Source: Spartobacteria bacterium
Lineage (GTDB): Bacteria > Verrucomicrobiota > Verrucomicrobiia > Chthoniobacterales > UBA10450
Assembly (NCBI GenBank): GCA_003167555.1
Contig: PMSN01000011.1
Coordinates: 496,001-560,000, forward strand
DNA length: 64,000 nucleotides
Direction of reading: 5' to 3'
Part shown: piece by piece, positions 52,864-62,334 of the stretch
Numbering within the stretch: the first letter of the stretch is position 1
How the letters are laid out: each line of letters begins with the position of its first letter
Notes under the pieces: generated by a model
The model's input: the letters and a program-made list of their open reading frames with translations, nothing else
The model's database searches: none
Told to the model about the DNA's origin: nothing
Position numbers and translations under genes: made by a program

Positions 52864-53406
52864 ATGAAAAAAACTCTCCTCTCCACCGCTCTCTTCGCCC
52901 TTTTCGCATCATCTTCGTTTGCTGATGCGCTTCTTTTCACTGTCGCGGCCACGCCTTACGACCATCAAATGGATCGCATTCGCCCAGTGTTGACGGCCTC
53001 AAACCGCGCCGCCTCGAACCGCGTCTCGTTGGGCGTGGTGAATCAGTGGATGGGAGAACTTCGCTCGATTCCATACGGCTTCACCACCTTCTGGAAGACG
53101 CCAGCGGAAGCCCAGTCGGGCGCGCCCGCTGATTGCAAAGCCAAGGCGGTTGCTCTTTACGAAAAAATGCAGGCTAATGGGGCCACAAATGTGCGCCTTG
53201 TCATTGGCAAACGCACACCGGGTAGCCGTCAAACCCATGCTTGGCTTGCTTGGGACAGCGAAGGTGGCAGCTACGTTCTCGATCCCACGTTCAACTGGGC
53301 GGCGTGCACTCCAGCACAAGCGGGGAGGAGAAATTATCAAACGCTCTATGCCTACGCCGGCAGCAAGAAATTCCGCGCAGCTTCCACCCTGATCGCTCAA
53401 AACTGA
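52864..53406 (+). CDS. Secreted transglutaminase-like cysteine protein
   Basis: 180 residues with a signal peptide (to about residue 20). A possible Cys-His-Asp triad: ADCKAKAVALY near residue 98, QTHAWLAW near 125, and VLDPTFNW near 140, the spacing of bacterial transglutaminase-like cysteine proteases. Periplasmic or secreted. A related arrangement occurs in the lipoprotein at 54150. The triad is inferred from pattern; activity is not known. Confidence 0.72.
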   Translation: MKKTLLSTALFALFASSSFADALLFTVAATPYDHQMDRIRPVLTASNRAASNRVSLGVVNQWMGELRSIPYGFTTFWKTPAEAQSGAPADCKAKAVALYEKMQANGATNVRLVIGKRTPGSRQTHAWLAWDSEGGSYVLDPTFNWAACTPAQAGRRNYQTLYAYAGSKKFRAASTLIAQN

Positions 53407-53610
53407 CTTTCAAATTCGACGCGTAGAATCGAGAGCGGCACTCGTAAGGGGGCCGCTCTTGTCATTTTGCGCTCGCACCCAGCATGCCGGACCGTGAGGC
53501 GGCCGGCCTTGCCCAAACGATCTCTATCGCAAAATCCCACCTCCCGATAGCAATTCCTCCGATTGCGCTTGCCAGATCGCCGGTTGATCGTGTTTTGCTT
53601 CGCCTGGCGA

Positions 53611-53973
53611 ATGAAAGGTCTCATCTCACTCACTTTTTTCTTGCTGGTTTCGTGCGTTTCGATGGAGCACGCCACTTCAAAAAGGCTGACTGGTGAGTGG
53701 CTCTATGCCGATAAAATTCAGAGTTGCCGTTACATTTTCGAGAGAGACGGCACCTTCAACGGTGAAGTCTTCGTCCGGGCCAAACTTGTTTCGAAGTTCA
53801 CGGGTCGGTGGTCGGTGGAGGGCCGTACTCTGTTGTATCGATATGAAGAGGATTTGCTTGGCAGGATTCCCCCAGGTGCGCTTGATCGTGACAATCTTCT
53901 GGCGGTCCAACAGGACTCCTTCACCATCGAAGCTGCCGATGGCAGCCGGCGAGAGTACCGCCGAATTCGATAG
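53611..53973 (+). CDS. Small lipoprotein
   Basis: 120 residues from ATG 53611. A lipobox LVSC ends the signal at Cys 15. The mature part starts LTGEWLYADKIQSCRYIFER and has a beta-rich pattern typical of small lipocalin-like lipoproteins (repeated G-E-W and F-D-G turns). Outer-membrane or periplasmic. Upstream in-frame codons (to 53563) lack signal character. Confidence 0.75.
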   Translation: MKGLISLTFFLLVSCVSMEHATSKRLTGEWLYADKIQSCRYIFERDGTFNGEVFVRAKLVSKFTGRWSVEGRTLLYRYEEDLLGRIPPGALDRDNLLAVQQDSFTIEAADGSRREYRRIR

Positions 53974-54149
53974 GGCAAGAAAATACCGGTTCCGGCTTTC
54001 TTCAGACTTGCGTCCTGGCTTCGGGTTTCCTAAGAGTCGGCGGCGTTCGCCGCATTTCCGAAGATAAAGCTTCCCTAAAAAGCAGGTTTAATGCTATAAA
54101 ATCAGAAATAACCATAATATTCGTAATACGGCTTAGCGTTGTTTCGCCC

Positions 54150-54668
54150 ATGAAAACTCAGTTATCTCACAAAATTTCTTCCATCCTTTGCGCCGTCTTC
54201 TTGATTTGCGGGGTGTCAGGATGCCAGCGAACTGTGGTTCTTAGCCCCAGTGAAAACGATCTGGTTGTGCTCAACGGTTGTGTAGTTTCCGCATGCAACT
54301 ATCTCGCCGTAGTCAAGACCCAGCACACCCTTGATCAAAATTTCTGGGCGAAGATTTTGCTGGTTCGTTTTGAGAATCATCCCGCTGGCCACGCTTACTG
54401 CGTTTGGGAAACTGAAGGGAACATCTATGGCTACGATCGTAACTCCGGCGCGTTTCCGATTCCCGTCTATACGCGTGATCCGAGAGCGATCGCGATCGTT
54501 CTGGCTCAGGAACTTTCGAGAATCATGAACGAACCGCTGGCCGTTAGCCGGGCGGAGTTCATCAACTCAAACGAAGCTGAGCTTCATACATTCGGCTCTC
54601 TCGAGCCGGTGGGGCCTGCATCGCCGATCGCGCTCTTCGCGCAAGTTGCGCCTCTCGCGAAACCGTAA
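54150..54668 (+). CDS. Lipoprotein with transglutaminase-like motifs
   Basis: 172 residues. Signal with lipobox GVSGC, Cys at about 25. Pieces VVSACNYLAVVKTQ, GHAYCVWETEG and IYGYDRNSG suggest a Cys-His-Asp triad similar in order to the gene at 52864, so it may be a distant relative. Membrane anchored. No known family is recognised with confidence. Confidence 0.68.
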   Translation: MKTQLSHKISSILCAVFLICGVSGCQRTVVLSPSENDLVVLNGCVVSACNYLAVVKTQHTLDQNFWAKILLVRFENHPAGHAYCVWETEGNIYGYDRNSGAFPIPVYTRDPRAIAIVLAQELSRIMNEPLAVSRAEFINSNEAELHTFGSLEPVGPASPIALFAQVAPLAKP

Positions 54669-54686
54669 CCCGCTTCTAGCGGTCCA

Positions 54687-54717
54687 AAAAAAAGCGCGAT
54701 CATTTCGGATCGCGCTG
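54687..54717 (-). terminator. Minus-strand hairpin terminator
   Basis: AGCGCGATC and GATCGCGCT form a perfect 9-bp stem with a 6-base loop, followed on the minus strand by eight T. It lies about 160 bases after the msrA stop, so it may end that transcript and also insulate the plus-strand lipoprotein gene. Confidence 0.5.
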
Positions 54718-54874
54718 CGAAAGCCAAAGGAACGTAACGTAACTTTTGGATTTTGTGAGTGACTTCCTGGCTCGCGACTCCTTCTAAAGCAGCGCTTGTG
54801 CCATCACAGTCAAGGCTCGAACGCGCGTCCCGCCGATCCCTGGGAATCCCATGGTTTGTCTCTCCGCGCGCCGC

Positions 54875-55480
54875 TTATTTCCAAACTTTTGCCAGAAAAC
54901 TGACGCGGCCGGAACCGACGTGATACGCCTCAAAATCCGCCGGATTCTTGAGATAATATTTCTGATGATATTCTTCCGCGGGATAAAATTTCATCGCCGG
55001 CAATATCTCCGTCACAATCGGTTTCTGGAACCTGCCGGACTTGGCCAGTTTTTCCTTCGAAACTTCCGCGGCCTTTTTCTCCTCGTCGTTACCATAGAAG
55101 ATCGCGGCTTGGTAGCTCAAGCCGATGTCGTGAAATTGCCCGTCCGCTTGGGTCGGATCGATCTGGCGCCAAAAGATATCGAGCAATTGATCGTAAGAAA
55201 TCTGCGCCGGATCGTACGTCACCTCGATTGACTCGCGATGTTTCGTTTGATGCGCTGAGACCTTCTCGTAATTTGCGTCCGCTTCGCTGCCGCCCGTATA
55301 ACCAACGACTGTCTTGACCACGCCTTTGGCCTGATCGTATGGCGGTTGCATGCACCAGAAACATCCACCCGCAAAAATCGCGGTCTTCGATGTGGCGAGC
55401 GCCGGCTCGGCCGCATCGCCTGAGTTTGCGCCGGAAAGCGTCGCGAGAACGACGATCGATGCTAATAAGAATCTTCTCAT
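54875..55480 (-). CDS. msrA: Peptide methionine sulfoxide reductase A
   Basis: 201 residues from ATG 55480. The catalytic motif GCFWCMQPPYD gives the nucleophile Cys near residue 40. The N-terminal 25 residues are a signal peptide, so this is an exported MsrA. It reduces methionine S-sulfoxide in periplasmic proteins. Length and the internal QYQ-type pocket (SYQAAIFY) are as in the family. Divergent from trmB. Confidence 0.93.
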   Translation of the reverse strand: MRRFLLASIVVLATLSGANSGDAAEPALATSKTAIFAGGCFWCMQPPYDQAKGVVKTVVGYTGGSEADANYEKVSAHQTKHRESIEVTYDPAQISYDQLLDIFWRQIDPTQADGQFHDIGLSYQAAIFYGNDEEKKAAEVSKEKLAKSGRFQKPIVTEILPAMKFYPAEEYHQKYYLKNPADFEAYHVGSGRVSFLAKVWK

Positions 55481-55514
55481 TGGTTGTGAATTCCAATGAT
55501 CCACTCAATTAAGC

Positions 55515-56144
55515 ATGCCGCCAGCGTTTCCTCTTGCTTTAAATCAACAGAGCCCGGGTCCCGAAATTCTTCCGGCAGATTATTTTGCCCCGCTCGATTT
55601 CGAGGAGATTTTTTCCCGGACGGCTCAGCTCGAAGTCGATCTTGGATGCGGTGACGGCGCGTTCCTGGTCGAGATCGCCACGCTTCACCCCGAGCGGAAC
55701 TTTCTCGGGATCGAACGCCTTCCCGGAAGAGTGGCGACAGCTTGCCGGCGAATCACGCGTGCCGGGCTGGGTAACGCGCGCATCCTGCACCTGGAAAATT
55801 CCCATGCGGTCGGTCGCTTGCTGCCGCCCGGCTCCGTGCTGGTCTTTCATCTCATGTTTCCTGATCCCTGGCCCAAGCGCCGGCATGCGCGCCGCCGCCT
55901 TGTGACGGAAAGTTTTCTGGCAGACATTCATCGAGCACTCGAGCCCCATGGTGAGCTGCGCATCGCGACCGACCAGCGCGATTATTTTTTGGAGATCGAG
56001 CGCCTCGCTGCTAAGACGGTGCAATTTCACCCGGTTACGGAGGCCGGGAAGCCGGCCGGTTCGAGCACATTCGAGAACCGCTTCATCCGAGCCGGCGAGG
56101 AAATTTACCGGCTCGGACTGCGGAAGGTTTCTCCGGTGACGTAG
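55515..56144 (+). CDS. trmB: tRNA (guanine-N7)-methyltransferase
   Basis: 209 residues. SAM motif LEVDLGCGDGAFLVEIA near residue 45, NFLGIERLPGRV, then HLMFPDPWPKRRHARRRL, the signature of TrmB. It methylates G46 in the tRNA variable loop. The C-terminal 13 codons overlap the convergent comEC gene by 40 bases. Confidence 0.94.
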   Translation: MPPAFPLALNQQSPGPEILPADYFAPLDFEEIFSRTAQLEVDLGCGDGAFLVEIATLHPERNFLGIERLPGRVATACRRITRAGLGNARILHLENSHAVGRLLPPGSVLVFHLMFPDPWPKRRHARRRLVTESFLADIHRALEPHGELRIATDQRDYFLEIERLAAKTVQFHPVTEAGKPAGSSTFENRFIRAGEEIYRLGLRKVSPVT

Positions 56145-58399
56145 CAGTTCGCTTCCCAGCGGTCCCGGAAAAATCCGATCTGGACCGCACCAGTTTCGTC
56201 CTGGCGAAACAACTTTATTCCGCGCTCTCGAACGCCGTCCGCCCAATCGCCTTTGATTCGCTCACTCTCGGGAAAATCCCGCGAAGTCGCGATGATCGCC
56301 TGTGGCCGGACGGCGTCGAGAAATTCGGCGGAGCCCGAAATTCCGGAGCGATGCTGCCCCTTGATGAGAATGTCCGCGTGCAAATCCGGATAGTTTTGCA
56401 AGAGAAGTTCTTCGGTCGCGCCGCCACTGTCGGAGGTGAACAAGACCCGCGGTTTCCCTGAAACAAGGAGCTGAATAACGAGCGCCTTGTCGTCTGCCGT
56501 TTTCGCCTCAAATCCGCGTGGTGGAAAAAGAACGCGTGCTTGCACATCACGCGAGAGCTTAAACTCATCGCCCGCCGCCAGAGGTCTTCGCGCGCCTGGG
56601 TCGCGTCGGAACAGGCGGGCCAATTTGCGATGGACCGGCGACCGATCCGGCGCGTCCGTGTCGATCAACTGGCGGGGACGAAAATCCAGCAGGACGCCTT
56701 CCCCGCCGCCGATGTGGCTGGCGTCGCCGTGGGTGAGCGCAAGCCCATCGAGCCGGTTGACGCCGCGCGAGCGAAGATATTGCCTAACGACACGCTCATA
56801 ATCACGAGCCGGCCCGGCATCGAACAACCAGTCGCGATCCGCGGCGCGAACATGCACAGCAGCGCCAGATTTCAGGTCAAGCACGTTGATTTCCAACGCG
56901 GCGCCGCTCGGCCAGTGTGGATGCTCCACATAGAGATGACCTCCCGGGATCTGCACGAAAAGATGGACAGCCCCGAGAATGATTTTCGTCAGGAACCAGT
57001 TCGCGTTGTTGAAGACGACCGAAAGCCAGGACGAGAACGACGCCGCGAGCATGGAGATCAGCCCGCCGGCCAGAACGAAAAACGCGATGGGAACCACGAC
57101 CAGGTTTGCCAACAAGGAAATCGGCGTGACCAGATGGTAATACCAAAGCATCAGCGGCAACGAGCCAATCCAGGCGGCGAACGAAACGGAACAGGCTCGC
57201 GCGATCCAGAGAAGCGCGTGATGGAAAAAACGCCGGCGCGCATTGAACAAACTCCGTGGCAGAAACGGATCGGGTTCGAAGAGGCGGCGGAGAAATCGAA
57301 ACGTGGGATCGGCCAGGAGGACAATCGCCGCCACGACCGAGAACGAAAGTTGGAATCCGGTCGAGAAAAGTTCGTTGGTTTCCCAGCACAGGATCAGGGT
57401 CGCCGCGGCCGCGAGGCTATTGAGCGCGAAAACTTTTCGTTCCACCAAAAATCCGGCGAGCAGAACGCCGCTCATGACGGCCGCGCGCAGGCTCGAGATG
57501 TGCAACCCCGTAATCGCGGCGTAAAAGAGCAGCGCCGTGATGATGAAACCAATCGCCCATTTCCTCGGCAAGCGGGCCACCGATGCAAGAATCCAGAGGA
57601 GCCGGGCGACGATCCCGACATGCAGTCCAGCGACAGCAAACAAATGCAGCGTGCCGGTTTGCTGAAACGGTTCTTCGATGTCTTCCGGGGTTTGATGGCG
57701 CAAACCGAGCACCATCCCGCTGATCGATCCAGTCACGTCGGGCGAATTTTCCAGATCGCGGGATAAAACATACTGCATCCATCCGCGTGACTTCTGCGCG
57801 GCGCGAAGAATGGGATTGCCGCCGGCGTGCGTCTGGACAGATCCATTTTCGGGATAACGCACAATCAATTCGCGATGCACATCGAGCCGCGCGAGGTACG
57901 ATCGCATGTCGAATTCGCCGGGGTTGCGCGGCGCTCCTACTCGCTCGGCCGTGCCGAAAAGTTTGAGCTGATCTCCGAACTCGACGGAGTGACGCCACCG
58001 GCCCAGAAGTTTTGCCCGGCACGGACGCGACTCGCCATCGATTTCAATCGATTCCGCCTGGAACAGAAATGATGCGGAACCGCTTGGAGAAAGCTTCGGC
58101 TCGCTCACAACCGAGCCAAGCACCGTCACGGGACGCGGTTCGTCTCCGAGTTCATGAGCAAGTCGCAAACCTGCCGAATCGCTCGTGCGCACGCTGTGGA
58201 CAAAAAAGAACCCGGTCGCGACGAATGCATAAACCACCAGCGAGTTTTGCGACAGCAGCGCGGCAACGGCGAGAATGGCGAGCGCGCTGAGAACTGCGAT
58301 GGTCGAGCCGGGCGCGGCGTCCGCCACGAGAATGCCGGCGCCTGTCGCGATCGCAAGACCGAGGAAAGGTTGGCGCGGCCACGTCTTCCGCTGCTTCAT
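56105..58399 (-). CDS. comEC: ComEC/Rec2 DNA uptake protein
   Basis: 764 residues. Competence domain: DUF4131-like N-terminus with two membrane helices and an OB-like region, then about eight helices (VAGLHVGIVARLLWI, ISSLRAAVMSGVLLAG). The C-terminal third is a metallo-beta-lactamase domain with LTHGDASHIGG in the HxHxDH position. This matches ComEC, the inner-membrane DNA channel. Convergent and 40 bases overlapping with trmB. Other competence genes are not in the window. Confidence 0.92.
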   Translation of the reverse strand: MKQRKTWPRQPFLGLAIATGAGILVADAAPGSTIAVLSALAILAVAALLSQNSLVVYAFVATGFFFVHSVRTSDSAGLRLAHELGDEPRPVTVLGSVVSEPKLSPSGSASFLFQAESIEIDGESRPCRAKLLGRWRHSVEFGDQLKLFGTAERVGAPRNPGEFDMRSYLARLDVHRELIVRYPENGSVQTHAGGNPILRAAQKSRGWMQYVLSRDLENSPDVTGSISGMVLGLRHQTPEDIEEPFQQTGTLHLFAVAGLHVGIVARLLWILASVARLPRKWAIGFIITALLFYAAITGLHISSLRAAVMSGVLLAGFLVERKVFALNSLAAAATLILCWETNELFSTGFQLSFSVVAAIVLLADPTFRFLRRLFEPDPFLPRSLFNARRRFFHHALLWIARACSVSFAAWIGSLPLMLWYYHLVTPISLLANLVVVPIAFFVLAGGLISMLAASFSSWLSVVFNNANWFLTKIILGAVHLFVQIPGGHLYVEHPHWPSGAALEINVLDLKSGAAVHVRAADRDWLFDAGPARDYERVVRQYLRSRGVNRLDGLALTHGDASHIGGGEGVLLDFRPRQLIDTDAPDRSPVHRKLARLFRRDPGARRPLAAGDEFKLSRDVQARVLFPPRGFEAKTADDKALVIQLLVSGKPRVLFTSDSGGATEELLLQNYPDLHADILIKGQHRSGISGSAEFLDAVRPQAIIATSRDFPESERIKGDWADGVRERGIKLFRQDETGAVQIGFFRDRWEANCYVTGETFRSPSR

Positions 58400-58490
58400 G
58401 TTCCAGGGGCAGGTAGGTTAACCGCCGAGTGCCGCCATTCGCCGCGAAAGGTTTTGATTCACCGACCCAAGCTTATATGCTTGCGCAAGA

Positions 58491-59447
58491 GTGCCGATTC
58501 CTTTTTCGAAAAAAAGCCGGAGGAACATCGTTCGCCAGGCGTCGGAGAACGGTGCGAAAAACAAACGCTCCACCCGCATCCGGCTGCGTCCGCGCGCGGA
58601 TTGGCACAAGCGCAATTTCCTCACCACCGTCCTCATTCCGTCGCTCTTCATCAAGCCTTCCGGCGATCACACTCCGCCGCATTTTCCTGAAATCCGCAAA
58701 GGCGAAATCTGCATCACCTGGATCGGGCACGCCTCGTTCCTGATTCAAACCCATGAAGTCAATATCCTGATCGATCCGATCTGGTCGAAATGGCTGAAGG
58801 TGATCAAGCGGCTCAAGCAGCCGGGTTTCGAGATCCACCATTTGCCCGCGATCGATCTGGTCCTCGTCACGCACGCGCACTTCGATCATCTCGACCGGCG
58901 CACCCTGCTCAAGGTCGCGGCGGATCAGCCGATCGTGGTCCCGATCGGCGTCGGCAATCTCGTGCACGACCTCGGCTTCAACATCGTGCACGAGCTCGAT
59001 TACTGGCAAAAAGTGAAACTGGGGCCGCTGGAAATTGTGTTGACGCCCTGTGCCCATTGGGGTGCGCGCTTTCTCGCCGATCTGCACCGCGGCTTTGGCG
59101 GATTCGTGATCAAGATGGATGGCCGGACGATCTTTCATTGTGGGGACAGCGCTTATTTTCCGGGCTTCAAAGAGATCGGCGAGCGCTATCAGATCGAGGT
59201 GGCGCTGCTTCCCATCGGGGGATACGACGCGCCCACCGGCCGCGAAGTCCACATGAATCCGGAACAGGCCGTCGACGCGTTCCTTGAATTGCGCGCGAAA
59301 AAATTAGTGCCGATGCATTACGGAAGTTTTCGCCTCGGATACGAACCGCTCGACGAACCGCCCGCGCGTCTGCTTGCCTCGGCCCGCGCGCATGGCATCG
59401 AAGATAAAGTTCTCGTGATGACCGAAGGCACGCCCGTTGTTTTATGA
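58491..59447 (+). CDS. Metallo-beta-lactamase-fold hydrolase (UlaG/NAPE-PLD-like), copy 2
   Basis: 318 residues from a GTG start; an unusually basic N-terminus of about 60 residues precedes the domain. WIGHASFLIQTH, THAHFDHLD near residue 130, CGDSAYFPG near 220 and PMHYGSFRLG near 275 give a complete metal site. Paralogous to the protein at 45157. Its C-terminus (VLVMTEGTPVVL) ends directly before a repeat element. Substrate unknown. Confidence 0.88.
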   Translation: MPIPFSKKSRRNIVRQASENGAKNKRSTRIRLRPRADWHKRNFLTTVLIPSLFIKPSGDHTPPHFPEIRKGEICITWIGHASFLIQTHEVNILIDPIWSKWLKVIKRLKQPGFEIHHLPAIDLVLVTHAHFDHLDRRTLLKVAADQPIVVPIGVGNLVHDLGFNIVHELDYWQKVKLGPLEIVLTPCAHWGARFLADLHRGFGGFVIKMDGRTIFHCGDSAYFPGFKEIGERYQIEVALLPIGGYDAPTGREVHMNPEQAVDAFLELRAKKLVPMHYGSFRLGYEPLDEPPARLLASARAHGIEDKVLVMTEGTPVVL

Positions 59448-59451
59448 TGAC

Positions 59452-59549
59452 GAAAACGCCGAACGTCGAACGCCGAACATCTAATCGGCAGAAATGCAGA
59501 CCTTCTGAATTCGACATTCGGCGTTGGGCGTTGGGCGTTGGGCGTTTTC
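59452..59549. repeat. Inverted repeat of short tandem units
   Basis: The left arm gaaaacgccgaacgtcgaac and the right arm ggcgttgggcgttttc are inverted relatives, each made of about three cgttgggcg-type units. The two arms are about 40 bases apart. The unit resembles that of 28263-28299. Confidence 0.7.
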
Positions 59550-59557
59550 TTCCTTAA

Positions 59558-61741
59558 ATGCCCGAAGCGCGCCGCACGCCTTCGGAAATTCTCGGCGCCT
59601 TTGGGGCTGGAGCAATCGTCGCCGTTTTTTGTTTCGTGCTGCTCTGGCACGATCCGCTTCTTTTTTGGAACGATGATTACGAGCTGTCGATCCTGCCGGT
59701 CTTCGCCGATGTCGCCCGCAGTTGGTCCGAGGGACACTTGCCGCTGTTGAGTCCGTATTCGTGGGTCTGCGGGAATCTTGCTGGTGAATTTCAATACGGA
59801 ACGTTTTCCGTTTTCGTGAACGCCGCGGTCGTCCTGATCTGGAAATTCCCGCTCACTTTTCCGCAGCAAGCCGCGGCCCTTTCCATCACGCATCTTTTCG
59901 TTCTTGGCATGGGCGGGTACTTGCTCGCGCGCGGGCGCAATCTTTCTTCGCCGCTCTCGATCATGGTCGCGCTCGTCGCGGCGCTGAATGGTTGGATCAT
60001 CTGCTGGGGCGCAACGGACTGGTTTGGCGCGCTCGGCGCTTTCACCTGGTTTCCCTGGGCCTGGTGGGCGATGGAGCGGGCGCTCAATCCGCGCCGGAGT
60101 CGCTGGCGCTTTCTCTGGCCGGCGCCGTTCGTTTACCTGCTCGTCACCGGCGGTTTCCCCTACACCGTGCTGATGCTTGGGCTGCTCGCCGCCTGGCTTG
60201 TCATCAAATCGTTAGGCGAAATGCGGCAGCTTTCGTCGCTTTGGCCGCTCGCGGCCGGATTGTTTCTCGGCTTGGGTCTCTCCGCTCCGGCGTGGCTCGC
60301 GCTCCTCGATTACGTTCATGGCTCCGCGCGCCAGGCGCAGGAAAGTGCGGCGCATTTCCAATGGCTCGTGCCGCCCGCGGCCCTGCCGGCGTTCATTCTT
60401 CCCAGCTGGACGGTGAACTGGGCGGATTTTTCCACGCGCTCGCTCCCGCACACGGCGACGGAAATGGCGTGCGGTTTGGTCCCGCCGATCGCCCTGCTGG
60501 CGGGGCTAATCCGTTTCGGTCGAGCTCTCGTTAGGCCAATCAAATGGGAACTCGGTTTGCTCGTTCTTGTCCTGATCATCTCGATGCTGCCAAGCGCGAA
60601 CGTCTTTCGCTGGAGTTTTCGCTGGCTTCCGTTTCTCCATTTAATCCTCGCGCTGTGCGCGGCGGAGGCGTGGCGGATGTGGAACGGCGTTCCAGGCAAT
60701 CGCGGCTTCGTGGGGATTGTAACGGTGGCGCTTGCCATCGTCGGTTCCATTCTCCTTCGGACGCAGGGAACCTACGCTTTTCCCTTCGCCTGGATCATGC
60801 TCGCCATAACCGCGTCGTGGGCGGTCTTGGAAAACTTGCGCGTGCCGGCGTTGCGGGCGTGGATGCCGGCGATCGTCACGTTCGCCTCGTTGCTCGCAAC
60901 CTACCTCTGCATTCCACCGAATTGCGGCGTCCCGAAGTACAACCTGGATCAAGCGCTCACTTCGCCCGCGCCGCTCGATCCGCAGCGTCTCTATTTGAGT
61001 GTGTATCCCGCGCCCGAGTTTGCGGATCGCGTGGAAAAAAAACCGGAGCCATTCGGAACAACTTTGCGTCCGGGCAGCACGTCGCTCTGGGGCGGCATTC
61101 ATTTCATCAACGGCTACAGCCCGATCCGCCCTTCCGGCGTGGCGCGTGAGTTCGACGTCGCGATCCACGGTGAGATCCGTTCCGATCTTGGGGCGGCTCT
61201 CCTCGAAAAAGAAGGCGGAGCCGAAGGAAAGTTGGCGCGCATTGGCGTGGATGGAATCATTATTGCGCACGAGGTCCACAGGGACCCGCAGCCCTTCGAT
61301 GAATGGGAGCTCGCGGATTACACGGACGAGGGACGCGTTTTCCATCGGACCGGTCCGCCGCTCGCGCGGGTGCGTTCCGTTATCGAGATCGATTCGCGGC
61401 CTAACGAGCAGTTCGCGGAAGCAACCGTCTCCCGAGTCGTCAACGAACGAAATCAATTGCGGGCCGAGGTAACGGTTCCCGCAGGTGGCAAACCTGCGCT
61501 GCTCACGATCTCGCGCCCGTTTTTCAACGGTTACCGTGCGCGGATGGGAGATCGATTCTTGAAAGTCGATTCCTATCGCGGCTTGATCCCAACGATCGAG
61601 TTACCGGCGGGAATGAGCGGCCCCTTGACGTTAGTCTACCGGCCGTGGTGGCTGGTTTGGGGCGCAGCTGGATCGATTCTCTGCGCCGCGTTTTGTTTCT
61701 TGAGCCTTGGAGCTGCCGCCCTCTCGTCCAAAGCGAGATGA
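59558..61741 (+). CDS. YfhO-like polytopic membrane protein
   Basis: 727 residues. At least 11 membrane helices in the first 450 residues (for example IVAVFCFVLLWHDPLLFW, SIMVALVAALNGWIICWG). A periplasmic C-terminal domain of about 200 residues (DQALTSPAPLDPQRLYLSVY, RIGVDGIIIAHEV) precedes two closing helices. This is the architecture of YfhO/GT-C-type glycosyltransferases that modify cell-wall polymers with lipid-linked sugars. The function is inferred from the family. Confidence 0.75.
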   Translation: MPEARRTPSEILGAFGAGAIVAVFCFVLLWHDPLLFWNDDYELSILPVFADVARSWSEGHLPLLSPYSWVCGNLAGEFQYGTFSVFVNAAVVLIWKFPLTFPQQAAALSITHLFVLGMGGYLLARGRNLSSPLSIMVALVAALNGWIICWGATDWFGALGAFTWFPWAWWAMERALNPRRSRWRFLWPAPFVYLLVTGGFPYTVLMLGLLAAWLVIKSLGEMRQLSSLWPLAAGLFLGLGLSAPAWLALLDYVHGSARQAQESAAHFQWLVPPAALPAFILPSWTVNWADFSTRSLPHTATEMACGLVPPIALLAGLIRFGRALVRPIKWELGLLVLVLIISMLPSANVFRWSFRWLPFLHLILALCAAEAWRMWNGVPGNRGFVGIVTVALAIVGSILLRTQGTYAFPFAWIMLAITASWAVLENLRVPALRAWMPAIVTFASLLATYLCIPPNCGVPKYNLDQALTSPAPLDPQRLYLSVYPAPEFADRVEKKPEPFGTTLRPGSTSLWGGIHFINGYSPIRPSGVAREFDVAIHGEIRSDLGAALLEKEGGAEGKLARIGVDGIIIAHEVHRDPQPFDEWELADYTDEGRVFHRTGPPLARVRSVIEIDSRPNEQFAEATVSRVVNERNQLRAEVTVPAGGKPALLTISRPFFNGYRARMGDRFLKVDSYRGLIPTIELPAGMSGPLTLVYRPWWLVWGAAGSILCAAFCFLSLGAAALSSKAR

Positions 61742-61775
61742 CGCGATAGTCAGCCGGTTCCCGCCGCAGAGTGAG

Positions 61776-62330
61776 TCAATCTTCTTCGTTAGTTGCTGTG
61801 GTCATTGTCCCCAGAATCGTGCGGCTCGTTTTGCTTGCGTCCTCTTTGTCTTCCGGTCTGGCGGCGGTGAAAAAGATGAAATAGTGGCCCTGCTCGGACG
61901 CGAAGGTCGTAGCTGTGATTGCAATCTCCCGGCCGTCCCTATTCTTACCCACAGCCGTTAGAACCATTACGGCGAGATCGCCGCCTCCCTCCCTATCTAT
62001 TTTACTATCCGCAATTCCTTGAACCTGGAGTTCTTGAAATAGCAGAGTGCCGATAAAAAATCTCTTCGCCAGTTCCGGCAGCGCGCTCTTCGCCGCGGCC
62101 TTGTTCTTGATGTCTTTCATCGAGGTTAGTGCGATCACCTCTTTCGGACCGATGCCAATGATGGATCCGTCCGGGTTCATTTTTGTTTTGTAGTCGTCTG
62201 AAAGCTGAAGGTAAAACTCCGCATTGTCCGCAGGGTAATCGAGAGACTTCGCGGTCGCCGACGCCGAAGCGACCAGGATGCCGCAGGCAAGACCAAACCA
62301 GAAGGAATTCGCGCTAGCTCTGGCGATCAT
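61776..62330 (-). CDS. Secreted protein of unknown function
   Basis: 184 residues with a signal peptide (cleavage near AKS). The middle reads YLQLSDDYKTKMNPDGSIIG and LAVMVLTAVGKNRDG. No family recognised. It lies 4 bases downstream of the WD40 gene, so the two are probably one operon. Periplasmic. Confidence 0.75.
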   Translation of the reverse strand: MIARASANSFWFGLACGILVASASATAKSLDYPADNAEFYLQLSDDYKTKMNPDGSIIGIGPKEVIALTSMKDIKNKAAAKSALPELAKRFFIGTLLFQELQVQGIADSKIDREGGGDLAVMVLTAVGKNRDGREIAITATTFASEQGHYFIFFTAARPEDKEDASKTSRTILGTMTTATNEED

Positions 62331-62334
62331 GACA

